The notes below the pieces were generated by a model. The model saw only the letters and a list, made by a program, of their open reading frames with translations, had not been told where the DNA came from and did no database searches. Both the position numbers and the translations under genes were made by a program. Below, piece by piece: positions 49,355 to 59,461 of a stretch of 64,000 nt of DNA (position 1 is the first letter of the stretch; each line of letters opens with the position of its first letter). This DNA comes from Peribolospora baueri (lineage: Eukaryota; Basidiomycota; Peribolosporomycetes; Peribolosporales; Peribolosporaceae), in the NCBI GenBank assembly GCA_029717555.1, contig JAMDHS010000031.1, positions 159,635 through 223,634 of the forward strand. The letters run 5' to 3'.

Positions 49355-52300
49355 TCAACCAACCATACCGCTTCCCATCCCAGTCTCGCCCAGCGTCGTC
49401 CGGCCAAGGCTATCCTCGGCCCTGCGAATAGCCCTGCGCACCTCCGCCAGGACATTGCGCAGCTCCTTGACGCGCGGTGACGCTTCTCTACGCGGTAACC
49501 CCGCCGCTGCTGGATGAGGCGCGCGCTTGGCGGCCGAAGGCAGAACGAGCGGACGAGACGCATCGGAGGAGGGCCGTAGAGAGCATGCTTGTTCCGTATC
49601 CCCTTCTTCCTTCTCTTCCTCTTCCTCTTTCCAGACAGGCGCGCGAGTCTGGGAGAGAAAAGCAGCAGAAGAAGCTGAAGGCTCAGAAACTCGCCTGCCG
49701 AGCTTGCCCAGAAGCCGCTCCTTCTCGCGAAGGAGCATGAGGGTGTACGGGCTAAGGGTGACAGCGCTTTCGCTCGCCACGACTCCGGTCGCCGTCCCCG
49801 AGACGGCCCTATAAGTACCATCGTTTTCGTTGTCTTCGCTATCGTTATAGTTGTCGTGATCATCGTCGCCGCCTTCTCTTCTTCCTCGTCCTCCTCCTTC
49901 TTCTTCACCGCAGAGACTAAGGCCAAGACGGTTCGAACGAGCATGGAACCGTCGGTGCCCTGGGCGGAGAGCTGCGGAATGTTGAGGCGGACGGAGAGAC
50001 GTATTGGAGAGGTACGCACACCGGCTCTGCCATTCGCGTTCGTCATCACCGGCGAAGGAGCTATCAGCGCCGCATGCGTGCTCGCAAGCACACTTCCCGA
50101 ACGACGACGGTAACGGCGGTGGCGATGGCGATGGCGATGGCGACGGCGACTCGAGCACCAAGGGACTACCAAGCTCCAGAGTTGGAAAAGGCTCTGATCG
50201 CTCCCCGAATGCCTCTCGCTCTCGGCCCTCCATCCTCCGCTCGGGGCACAAGACGGGAAAAGCGGCCTCCAAATCCCATCTCCGACGAAGGCTCTGCTCC
50301 TCGTCGTCCGCTGAATCTTCTTCGAGCAAGCTTTGGGGAGCGCCATTCTTCGTTGAGTGCTGGGTGAGGTCTTCCCCTCTTCCACCATGAATTCCTCGCT
50401 CGGCTGCCTCCGTAACGGTGACAACAGGGGGCGCAGAGGCACGATGAGGCCCCCTAAGAGGAGGTGGGGAAGGAGATGCGAGCGAGGGCGACCGAGGGGC
50501 ATCGGCACCGTCTCCATGGAAGATACGGTCAAGGCTATGATCATCGAGTGACATGCCCGTCGGTTGGCTGGAATGCCGACGGTGAATGGTCTGTCGCGGA
50601 GAACCGTAGCCATAAGCGAACGGAGAAGTTTCCAGGACAGAGAACTCGACCTTTTCCCGTCCTGGAGAGGATGAAGGCGAAGATAAAGGCCGAGGTGGGT
50701 GAGGACGAGGCTGAGAACGAGGAGCGACCCGTTGAACGAAGGGAGAGGTTGTGAGGTAGGAAGCGTCGTACCGCTGCCCGTGTCCATCGCAGCGACATTC
50801 GCACTCGCACTCGCACTCGCACTCGTATTCAAGGTCGTCGTCGGTAGGAGAGGGGACGGTACTACCAGGACGATGTCGGAGATGTGCAGACGAGGAAGAA
50901 GACGAACCCGCCACTGGCGACAAGACCTCTTGGGGGGCAGAGGGAATCGGTACCGGCGAAGGGGCTTGACAGGAGCAGATTCGATCCACCGGCAAAGGTA
51001 ATAAGGAGATTTCGCATGCGCAGCTGGCAGAGACTGATGGGGCGGGGGTCGGGGAACTCTGTGTGGTGGAGAGGTCGTCGTCGTCGTCGTCGCTGACGGG
51101 TACTTCCGCTTCAAACTCGTCGTGGTCGCCTAGCGTTGCGTCCGGCGCCGAGAGATGTCGAACGTCGGGGACGCCATACGACCTCTCTCTGGCACCAGCG
51201 TGCAGAGAGCGATACCACGGCTCGTGCGAGAGATTACGCCCGACTCGTGCCCCGCTTCCCTCGCCCTCATTCGCCACCATTGCTGAAGATGATGGGAGAG
51301 CGTGGTCCGCGACATGCTCACCGGGCACACCGACCTCTCCATCGACTCGATACGTCCGCAAGGAACGAGCGTGACCATCTTGGCCGCCGGCCTCTCCTAT
51401 CGGCACAGGCGGCAGCACGCGTTCCCTCCACGTGCTTATATTCGCCCGTCGCCCGCTCTCCTCCCTGCTCTCGCCCACCTCCCCTACCTCACTCGGGCCC
51501 CCGCCTTCTATTTCCTCCTGGCGTTCCCTCCACCATTCCTGCTCCTGGAACCGCTCCCAGTCCAGCCTTTGGCGCGTCCGCTTGTCCCGCTCTTCTATCG
51601 CCAGCTGCTCTCGCTCCGCTCGTGCGACTGCCTGTCGCAGGGCGAGTTCCTCGGGGGTGATGGAGGCGACGGGTGCAGAGACGGATGGGGCAACGAGACT
51701 GAGTTCTTCCTTTGGCATGTCGCGTCGTCTGGTTCGCGAGTCGACTTCTTGAAAAGGCTGCGAAGGCAACCTGCCCTGCTCAAGCCCTTCCCCGTCCTCG
51801 TCACCGTCCTCCTCGTCGTATGCGCGCCCGTCCAATTCCTCCGAAACCTCTCGCTGCACCTCCACCTCCCTCCTCAACGCCTCCTCTCTAGCCCTCCTGG
51901 CCTCCAACAGCTTTAGACCCTGCGTGAGCGCTCGCTGCAGGTGGTGGATGCGCATCGCTCGGAGGGTGCGCGTCTCCTCCTCGTCCAGCGGCTTCACGTC
52001 GGCGTCGGAATCAGAGTCGGAGCGGGAAGAGACGGTGGTTACCGTGGTGGTAGTGGTGCAGGAGCAAGGCGAGTCGGTGCTGGCATTTTCATCATGCTCT
52101 CCGTCGCGGCGGTCTCCGATCGCGGTCCTGGGTGGCCAGAGAGGGGCGCGTGAGGGTGAGACATGCGAAGGGGTTGGGGAAGAGGGCGGAGTAGAGGAAG
52201 AGGAAGAACGACGGATTCCGCGAGACGCATGTGCGCGACCAGAACTGGTTCTTGGAACGGTAGATGTTCGCGAAAGACGGGTGGTACGCGTCGGCGTCTC

Positions 52301-53263
52301 GTCGTGGTTGGGGGGTGTGCGAGATGCTCGTCCTCGGCCTTGCGGCGGCGTCGTTGGACCCTGTCGACGACGCGGACTAGGGAAAAGAGAGGTACGGCTG
52401 GGCCGCGGCGTGGAGGAGACGAGGGAGGAAAAGCTGGTGCCGGTATGAGGGCTCCTCGTCGTCGTCGGCGTCGTCGTGATGGTGGTCGTCGTCGTCGTTG
52501 GAGTGGAAGGCCTCTGAGGGCGGATAGACAGCGGATCAGCGGAGACAGACATGTGGATCGTTTGCTCTTCGTTGTCGAAAGACGGACGACGAGCAGCTCG
52601 GACTTGATACCCTTCCCTGCACGCTACCTCGACAACCGCCCATGCCAAAGTCTCCAACTGCTGCCGCCTCTCCTTCTCCAGACGCAGTCGTTCCGCACGT
52701 ACGTCCACATCAGGATGTGGTCCAGAAGAGGAGGAAAACGGGTGGAAGGGATCATGGGACAAGGACAGGAGGAGGGGGACGTCAATGGCGGAGAGGTCGA
52801 ACGGCGGCGTCGGGTCGTCGTCGAAGGCGTTCGACGACGACGACGACGCAGCGGAGGGAACGGGCTTGGAATCTGAGAGACACTCTTCGAGCATACCGAG
52901 GAAGATCTTGAGTCTCCTTCTCTCCGCCTTTGGCGCGTGCTCGTCCCCGACCTCTGGAGCCGCGGGCAGGCGAGTGCGTTTGACGACCTCGAAGAGGGCG
53001 ATGAGCACCGCTGGTCGGACATCGGCGAGAGAGCGGAGGAACGGGAGCCGTAGAGCGACGAGGAGAGAGTTGAGCGCGTCGAGAAGGGGAGACCGGGCTT
53101 GGTGCGCCTTGGCGGACGTGTGAGAGGAGGCCGAGGATGGGTGAGCGGAGGCCGAGGTGGTCAGTGCGCTCTCTCGGTCGCGAGTGCTCCCTCCTCGATC
53201 ACACGCCGACCACCGAGGCTCGCCGGCTCCTCGGCGGCGACGGTGAGGTCGCGAGACGTCCAT
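49355..53263 (-). CDS. Large, mostly disordered protein of unknown function
   Basis: Single open frame of 1302 residues from ATG 53263, with no intron needed, unlike its neighbours. Residues about 57-130 look globular and helical: RSPLLDALNSLLVALRLPFL, RPAVLIALFEVVKRTRLP, RRLKIFLGMLEECL. The hydrophobic pattern recalls calponin-homology-like N-terminal domains of microtubule-associated coiled-coil proteins, but that is only a guess. A second helical patch near residue 190-225 reads RAERLRLEKERRQQLETLAW and AVVEVACREGYQVR. Around 430-560 there are coiled-coil-like stretches (MRIHHLQRALTQGLKLLEAR, REEALRREVEVQREV, WERFQEQEWWRERQEEIEG). The rest is Ser/Thr/Pro/Glu-rich with an ECECECECRC repeat. 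A C-terminal helix, SPRVKELRNVLAEVRRAIRR, may be a further interaction site. Real coding status is supported by length and by globular islands in one frame only. Function not assigned. Confidence 0.75.
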   Translation of the reverse strand: MDVSRPHRRRRGAGEPRWSACDRGGSTRDRESALTTSASAHPSSASSHTSAKAHQARSPLLDALNSLLVALRLPFLRSLADVRPAVLIALFEVVKRTRLPAAPEVGDEHAPKAERRRLKIFLGMLEECLSDSKPVPSAASSSSSNAFDDDPTPPFDLSAIDVPLLLSLSHDPFHPFSSSSGPHPDVDVRAERLRLEKERRQQLETLAWAVVEVACREGYQVRAARRPSFDNEEQTIHMSVSADPLSIRPQRPSTPTTTTTTITTTPTTTRSPHTGTSFSSLVSSTPRPSRTSLFPSPRRRQGPTTPPQGRGRASRTPPNHDETPTRTTRLSRTSTVPRTSSGRAHASRGIRRSSSSSTPPSSPTPSHVSPSRAPLWPPRTAIGDRRDGEHDENASTDSPCSCTTTTTVTTVSSRSDSDSDADVKPLDEEETRTLRAMRIHHLQRALTQGLKLLEARRAREEALRREVEVQREVSEELDGRAYDEEDGDEDGEGLEQGRLPSQPFQEVDSRTRRRDMPKEELSLVAPSVSAPVASITPEELALRQAVARAEREQLAIEERDKRTRQRLDWERFQEQEWWRERQEEIEGGGPSEVGEVGESREESGRRANISTWRERVLPPVPIGEAGGQDGHARSLRTYRVDGEVGVPGEHVADHALPSSSAMVANEGEGSGARVGRNLSHEPWYRSLHAGARERSYGVPDVRHLSAPDATLGDHDEFEAEVPVSDDDDDDLSTTQSSPTPAPSVSASCACEISLLPLPVDRICSCQAPSPVPIPSAPQEVLSPVAGSSSSSSAHLRHRPGSTVPSPTDDDLEYECECECECECRCDGHGQRYDASYLTTSPFVQRVAPRSQPRPHPPRPLSSPSSSPGREKVEFSVLETSPFAYGYGSPRQTIHRRHSSQPTGMSLDDHSLDRIFHGDGADAPRSPSLASPSPPPLRGPHRASAPPVVTVTEAAERGIHGGRGEDLTQHSTKNGAPQSLLEEDSADDEEQSLRRRWDLEAAFPVLCPERRMEGREREAFGERSEPFPTLELGSPLVLESPSPSPSPSPPPLPSSFGKCACEHACGADSSFAGDDEREWQSRCAYLSNTSLRPPQHSAALRPGHRRFHARSNRLGLSLCGEEEGGGRGRREGGDDDHDNYNDSEDNENDGTYRAVSGTATGVVASESAVTLSPYTLMLLREKERLLGKLGRRVSEPSASSAAFLSQTRAPVWKEEEEEKEEGDTEQACSLRPSSDASRPLVLPSAAKRAPHPAAAGLPRREASPRVKELRNVLAEVRRAIRRAEDSLGRTTLGETGMGSGMVG

Positions 53264-54081
53264 TCAAAAATGTCGGGGCACGCCACGAGAGCGATTTCGT
53301 CACGCGACGCGCTGTTCCTTAGCCGAAGGCGATCGTGCCGGTGTGTGATGGTGAGGGCGAGACGGAAAGGACCGTTCGTTTGTGTGTACGTGTGGACGCC
53401 ATCTCCTGTTCGACGCCCTCAGCGCGTCTCGCACGCGGGCGTTCCGGACAAAGGCGGTCCTCGGCGGAGATCGCCTTGGAAAGGTCGCTCAGGAGTAAGG
53501 GCCAGATCTGATCAGATTAGGCGCGGCATCGTCCGCCCAAGTTAGCGGCACCGGCGCGTAAATCACGTTTGCCGGTCATCTGACGGGCTGGACGGCAGAG
53601 ATACATACAGGCAAAGCGTCGGTGGATCTAGTCAAAGGGCGTGGCAACTACCGATTAGCAGCGAACAAGCGATCGATCGATCGAGGGCAGGGGACTTATA
53701 TAAAACCGAGCCCACTTTTTTGTAATGGCCGCCGTCCCTAAGGCCGTAACCAACCCGCCGTAGCGGCCGGCTATTGCCGTAGTTGTAATCGCCTCGTGTC
53801 TGGGCCCTCTAACCCTAGTCCTGGAGCGCCATAAAAGCCTTTCTCCTTGTTCCTCCCTCTCTCCCTCTCCCAGAGGACCTGTAAAAAAAAAAAGTGCGAA
53901 TATGTCGGGTTGCGTAGCGCGAGTGCTGAATCGAGTGCGAATAGCGAAAAAAAGTGTAACCGTTTGCGGCTACAATACGCACAAGTCGCGTGTGACGAGT
54001 GCCAGGGCGACTCATCGTGATCGAAGGACTGAGGGGTCGAATGTCGTGGGGAAAGTCGGAATGTCGAGCGACGGCCGCGAC
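53264..54081. other. Upstream region of the 1302-residue gene
   Basis: No domain-bearing frame. A TATA-like word, tatataaaa (53697-53705), points toward the Helitron remnant rather than the gene on the left. An A11 run lies at 53882-53892. Confidence 0.4.
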
Positions 54082-54133
54082 GGCGGCTCGTCGAGGTCGA
54101 ACGTCGGATTGTCGAGCGGCGAGCGCAACGGCG
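54082..54133 (+). repeat. 52-bp direct repeat, copy A
   Basis: Begins ggcggctcgtcgaggtcgaa and matches 55281-55332 at 48 of 52 positions. It lies upstream of the Helitron helicase remnant; copy B lies downstream in the same orientation. Confidence 0.8.
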
Positions 54134-54246
54134 TGTGATTTAATATATACAAAATGTTCGTTGGAAAAATTAAGTTCGGATCGTTTTCGTGGGAATTTCG
54201 GCCCGAAGTGTTACTACCCCTCCTTCCGCGCCCCGCGCGCGCGCGT

Positions 54247-54765
54247 ATGAATGATCTGAACGCGGACCTGCTGCAGCATATGGACGGGCTAACGTTGTCA
54301 TTCGACTCGTATGATTCGGCTGACCTGAATTCGAGCGCGGCCGGTCGAGTGGAGTTGACCGCCGAATTCCTCGCCAGCATCAACGTGCCGAGCCTGCCGC
54401 GGGCCCATCTGGAGCTCCGCATCGGCGCGCCGGTCATCCTGATGCGAAATCTGGATCCGAATCAGGGACTCTGCAATGGCACGCGCATGACGGTCGTACG
54501 CACCGCCCGCCACCTTCCAATTAACGCGGCTCCAATTTCCCCTGCGATTAGCATTTGCTATGACCATCAACAAATCGCAGGGGCAGTCGTTGCGCGACGT
54601 TGCGTCGACCTGCGAAGCCCAGTCTTTACCCACGGCCAGCTGTATGTTCCACTGTCGAGGACGGCTGATGTGGATGGCGTCTCCCTCCTCTACTCCCCAG
54701 ATAATACGGGCCGAATCACTAATAATATTGTATACCCAGAGATTCTCCGCGCGTTTACTCCGTGA
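54247..54765 (+). mobile_element. Decayed Helitron helicase (Pif1-type) C-terminus
   Basis: Frame 1 reads LRIGAPVILMRNLDPNQGLC and NGTRMTVV. A second frame (about 54510-54598) then reads [20 protein letters not shown] and GQSLRDV. The first frame resumes as [19 protein letters not shown] and [11 protein letters not shown] to TGA 54763-54765. These are the last motifs (V, VI) of Helitron-encoded Pif1-like helicase, in the right order, but needing two compensating frameshifts. The Rep domain and the rest of the helicase are missing, so the element is dead. Helitron termini (5' TC, 3' hairpin plus CTRR) were not identified. Confidence 0.82.
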
Positions 54766-54955
54766 CACCACTTTATACCCCTATATACTTTCCTAGTTCC
54801 GGTAGATCCTATAGCTTTACCCCTCCGGGCCTGGCGGCGCGTATAGATCCTATAGATCCTATAGTATTTATAACCTTTTCTTTCGGCAGTTGCTTTAGCG
54901 GCTTCACTCTTACGTGCGGGGCACCTGCGCGCGCAGGGGGGCACACGAACCCCTT

Positions 54956-55005
54956 AAAAAAAAGGGGGGGAAGACCTGCGCGCAGGCGCGCAGGCGGCAC
55001 ACTGG
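54956..55005 (+). repeat. A-run/G-run/GC-box repeat, copy 1
   Basis: Run of A, then run of G, then cctgcgcgcaggcgcgcag and ggcggcacactgg. Repeated at 55084-55132. A shorter related GC palindrome lies at 54918-54948. Confidence 0.7.
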
Positions 55006-55083
55006 CAGGCTGGCAGACGTCTCTACCGTGACCATGTCGGCACTGACCATCAGCAACACCTTATACGGACCTGCCAGCGCTGC

Positions 55084-55132
55084 AAAAAAAAAAGGGGGGC
55101 CCCTGCGCGCACACGCGCAGGCGGCACACTGG
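55084..55132 (+). repeat. A-run/G-run/GC-box repeat, copy 2
   Basis: Run of ten A, six G, then cccctgcgcgcacacgcgc and aggcggcacactgg. Same order as copy 1, about 128 bases further on. Confidence 0.7.
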
Positions 55133-55280
55133 TTCACATACGACTTTGTCGTAGACGGTGGCCAAACCCTGGGAACTTGGCCCGACTGCGCTCCAGACCC
55201 CTATGTACTACCATTGCGCCCACGCTCCCTATGGAGGAATACCATCACGATTCTTACTCACAGCTATAAGTCAAATCACA

Positions 55281-55332
55281 GGCGGCTCGTCGAGGTCGAA
55301 GGTCGGATTGTCGAATGACGAGCGCAACGGCG
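55281..55332 (+). repeat. 52-bp direct repeat, copy B
   Basis: Second copy of 54082-54133; the four differences are three transitions and one transversion. Confidence 0.8.
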
Positions 55333-56628
55333 GCTTGTCGGGGTCGAGAAAGTCGAACGGCGCAAGGAACGAAATTAGTATACTGTCAAGGCTGGCTGGG
55401 ATTTCATCCATCTCCCAGCACTGAGCTCACCTCGATGGCGACAATACAGTACTGTGCCGTAGGGGTGGTAACGCGACCAGATAGCGAATAAGCAAGTGAC
55501 CCGTGGAGGAAGAAGGGAGGCGACGTAGGCAGGGGGAAAAGAAAGCGAGACGGTGTAGAGGGGAAAGGGTTGCGAGGTGTCACGGGCGGCGTCAGAAGAG
55601 TGGTATTGAGAAAGGCATGGCCACGCAAGGAGCAAAGAGCGAGCCTCAGGACGCTGACGCAGGCGTCAAAAACCAGTTGCCGAGGCAGACCGACCATTTC
55701 CACCAGCGCCGACGATCGCCGTTCTCGCCGTTTTGGAAGCCGTCCTTTTGGCCAGCCCTCCTCTCGACTTGCATCAAAGCCTCCTCGGTCCTTTCGTCTG
55801 CGTGCTTCTCCCTCTTCCCTCCGGAGCCGGCCTCCTTCTTCTCCATCCCTCGCGCGCACGAGAACGGCGTTGAACGACGACCTATGCTCTGTCTGCTCGT
55901 ATCTGCCAGCGGGCTCCGCTCATGGGATGGTTAGCCGCCGCCGCCGTCGTTGTCGTCTTCGATGGGACGTCGCGAACGAAGGACGCTGATGAGCGCCTGC
56001 GCTGGGCGGCATGCACGCGCTGACCCGATCGCCTCGCGTCGTCTATCGATGCCTGCCAGCCGAGGGGGAGGGGGTATGGGAGAGGGGAGAGAAAGAAGGG
56101 CGAGAAGGGTATATGTACACATATATATATGCAAACGCAAGCGGAGGAGACAAGGAAGAGTCTTCTTTCCATTCCCACCCTCTCTCTCTCTTTCTCTCTC
56201 TCCTGTGCTCTCTTGCTTGCGCTCTCGCTCCACTTGCCCGACCAGTCCGACGTCGTCGCCCGTCCGTCGTCGCCTTGAACGACATCCTCAAAAAAAAAGT
56301 CGTCATCGTCATCGCCAGCATCAGCACCGCCGACGCCGACACCGACGCCAAACAAGACGACGCGAGACGACACGAGACAAGACAAACAAGAAAACACGAG
56401 ACAAGAAAATAACACAAGACAGACGTCGCCGTCCGCTCTCTTCCTCCTCCTTCCGCCCTCGCCTCCACCTTTTCTCTCCTGCTCTCTGCGCCCCCTTGAC
56501 CACCTCAAAACGCTCCTGTCCCGTCGCCGTCCCATCCGCCTCCTGACCTCCTTCTCTAGCTTCTGCCGCCTTCTTGACTCTCGCGGACAAAGACTGAGAA
56601 AGACTGAGAAGACAGCCTGAGGGCCTCC
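55333..56628. other. Upstream region of bZIP-2
   Basis: No domain-bearing frame. Contains a TATA-rich word (atatgtacacatatatatatg, about 56111-56131), a CT run (56181-56204) and an A9 tract (56290-56298) about 330 bases before the bZIP-2 start. Expected to hold its promoter and a long 5' leader. Confidence 0.45.
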
Positions 56629-59461
56629 ATGGACACGTCTCAGCACCCTCGCCACTCCTCCCGCTCGCCTCCTTCACACCCCCACCGCCGCGATCCCGCC
56701 CCTTCTTCCACTCAGGCCGCCCTCCCTCACTCCGCCTCCCAGACCGAGCTCTCGTCCGCACTCTTGCTCGGCGTAGACCCTTCTCCCGACGTCCATGCCG
56801 CCACCGCCGGCCCTGGCCCTGGCATCGGCGTCGGTTCCTGGGTCCTCGGTCGGTCCGCGAGCGAGGAGGAGCAGGAGCAAGAGCATGGCCAACACCAGGG
56901 AGATGACCAACATCACGCCTATCAGCAGCATCAGCAGCAGCACCACTACCACCATCACCACCTCCACCGTCAGCACGGCGGCTTTCAAACACCCGCCCAC
57001 GTCCATTCCCCCTTCCCCTCCTCCGCCGACGTCCACTCCTCTTTCCTCTGGCCGCCTTCCCACCCACTCTCCTCGTCTTCCTTCGTCTCCCATCGAGTCC
57101 TCCGCCCCACCGTATACAGCCACCAGTCCCATGCCCCGATCGTACAAGGCGCTCTGCCGATCCCGCAGTCTACTGGAGCCGGTGGCATCCAGCAACAGCC
57201 GTACGGGACGATGCACGTGCCAGCGATGTCGTCGTCCTCCCCATCGCCGTCGTCGTCTTCTTCGCATCCCCTCGGCGTCGGCACGCACGACGTTGCGACG
57301 CTTTCTGGCGTCGTCGCTGCGGAAACCCACCTGTCTTCTTCGTCGGCCAGGAGCGCCGGCTCCTTTAACGCCGTGAGTCCTTTCGACGTCCTCGGCAAGA
57401 AGCATCGCCTGGGACGCCGGCCATCGCCCGGGTCCCCGTCGATGCCCTCGTCGTCGTCGTCGTCGCTTTTCGCTATTTCCGGAGGTGCCTCCATGTCCGC
57501 TCCCGCCACTGCAGCGTCCCCTTTCACGACCTCGAGCGCGGGCTGGGCCTACCCGTCGCCGGCACAGCACTCCGAGGCCGAGGCCGAGGCCGAGTCTAGT
57601 CGGGCACGCTCTAGGACCTTTCAATACGCCAACCCCTGGGCTCCTTGGGCCGCTGTCCCTGCTCCCGGTCCGAGTCCGTGTCCGGCACCTCCCCCCGAGG
57701 GGCAATTCTTTAAGACGAGGCCGGAGAGAAGGGCGAAGAACATGGTGGCCCAGAGGGAATATCGTGAGTGCGCCCCGCTGCCAAGCCAAGCAAGGTCCGC
57801 TTTCGCATGTCGTTTCGTCCCGGTTTCACTCGCTCAACCCTGGTTTCTCTCTCTCGCTCACTCGCTCGTCGTCATTCCTACAGGCAAGCGCAAATCTGCC
57901 CATTTGGCGGCGCTCGAAGAAGAGAACGCAAAGCTCAAAAAAAGGATCGAGGAGTTGCAGGCGGAAGTGACGGAAAGGGAAGGAGAGGGAGAGCGGGACG
58001 AGTGGGAGGCGCATGAACGAGGCGGCGGTAGTGGTGACGTTGGAGAGCGAAAGACGTCACAACGACAACAGGAGCCATCGGCCTTGGACGAATTTTTCCA
58101 TCCCATCGATCTTCACCCGTCCTCTGCCTCCTCGGGCCATTTGGCTGGATCGAGCGGTGGCGGTAGCGGTGGCGGTGGCGGAGGTGGCCGACGGGGCGCC
58201 GACCATCAGGAGGACGGGCCAGGCGCTCCTCCACCCGGTTTCGAGGGAGAATTAGGACCCATGTGAGTGTGGACGATCTTCTCTTTCAACGACCGGCGGA
58301 CCAACCACCGCTCACGTTGTTTTCCTCTCCCGCCCCCGCCCCGCCTCGCCCCGCCCGCCCTCCATCACCCGGATTAGGGGCCGTCCTTGCGCCTGGAGCG
58401 CGACTTCGCGCGAATCGCCGTCGTCCACGCACCTCTTCCCCATCCCCCTATCCCAACAATACGGCGGCTTCCAAAGCGACGCGACGTCAGGAGAAAGCTC
58501 GCAATCCGTGTCGCTCTCCTCCTCGTTCCCCTCCGTCGTGTTTTCCTTGTCCGACGTGGACCGACGCCATCCCCCGTCTCTCCATGCGGACGACGACAAT
58601 GCGCACGGCTGGGGTTTATCGGGCCCGTCCTCCTTATTGGCACAAGGCTGGAACGGTCACGGGAGACATGCGACCTTTCCGCTCACGCTCCCGCCGTCCT
58701 GGCTCAACGACGCATCGGGCCCTTCCGAAGCTCTTGTCGTGGAGACGACAGCCGGCCGCCGTCCAGAGCAGCAGAGACGGCCGTCGCCTCCTTGTTCCGG
58801 AGGAGGAGGAGGACTCCTCCTTTTCGTACCGCACGAGCACCCGACGTTGTTCGAGGGAGACGGCGGCGACATGGACGTCGACCCACCGGCTCACCGCGGC
58901 TCCGACAAGCCCAGGGACGGATCGGCGGAGCTATGGTCTGGCGCGGGCGAGAAAGATACGTCCGGCCTTGGCCTGTCGGCAAGTGGTACGGCCCACGGTC
59001 GCACGCTCGATGACGACTCGTACGCTTGGGCTCTGGCGCCGGCAGACGAGGATGAGGACGAGGACGAGGACGAGGAATGGCGGGCGACGCCGCCGCCGCC
59101 GAAGATGTCTTTTACCCGGGGTGGACGACGGTTGTCTTGGTTGGGCGGACGAGTGCGCCTCCGGGAGGGCGACGGTGACGATGTCATTGCCGACGACGAT
59201 GGTGCCGATGTCGACGTCGTGGCCTTTTGTGGTGTGCGTCGATGGAGCACCAAGGCTTTTTCGGCAGCAACGGTTTCGCACGAGGCCGGACGAAGAGGAG
59301 GCCCGCTCCTTTCGTCCGCGGCGATGGCGTTCTCGGGACGTCTCGACGGGGTCGAGTGTGCAATGGCCCGGCTGGAGCGAATCGAACGGGCGCAGGCGGA
59401 GGCGGGGGTGGACTTTGTGGCCGCGTCTAGACGGAGTAGCGGGAGCAGCGCTTCCATGTAG
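56629..59461 (+). CDS. bZIP transcription factor 2 of 3
   Basis: Exons 56629-57763, 57884-58262 and 58378-59461 give 865 residues. The N-terminal half is low-complexity, with a His/Gln tract (YHHHHLHRQHG). The DNA-contact region is KTRPERRAKNMVAQREYR, joined in the Arg codon to KRKSAHLAALEEENAKLKKR and IEELQAEVTER. The basic signature N-x2-AQ-x2-YR is close to the Yap-family N-x2-AQ-x2-FR, with Tyr for Phe. After the zipper come a Gly-run linker and an acidic segment (EDEDEDEDEE). A GTGAGT donor at 58263 and an ATTAG acceptor at 58377 remove an early TGA and bring a 361-codon third exon (PLSQQYGGFQSDATSGESS) into frame. It ends ECAMARLERIERAQAEAGVD and TAG 59459-59461. Intron 1 is 120 nt, stop-free and a multiple of three. 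Confidence 0.82.

Noticed and set aside
56674-57789. 371-codon frame antisense to bZIP-2 exon 1
   Set aside because: Arg/Gly-rich shadow of the Ser/Pro-rich sense strand; the sense frame has the bZIP motif.
58262-58377. bZIP-2 ending at the TGA at 58264-58266
   Set aside because: A perfect GTGAGT donor overlaps it, and the phase-matched acceptor at 58377 opens a 361-codon coding-like exon.
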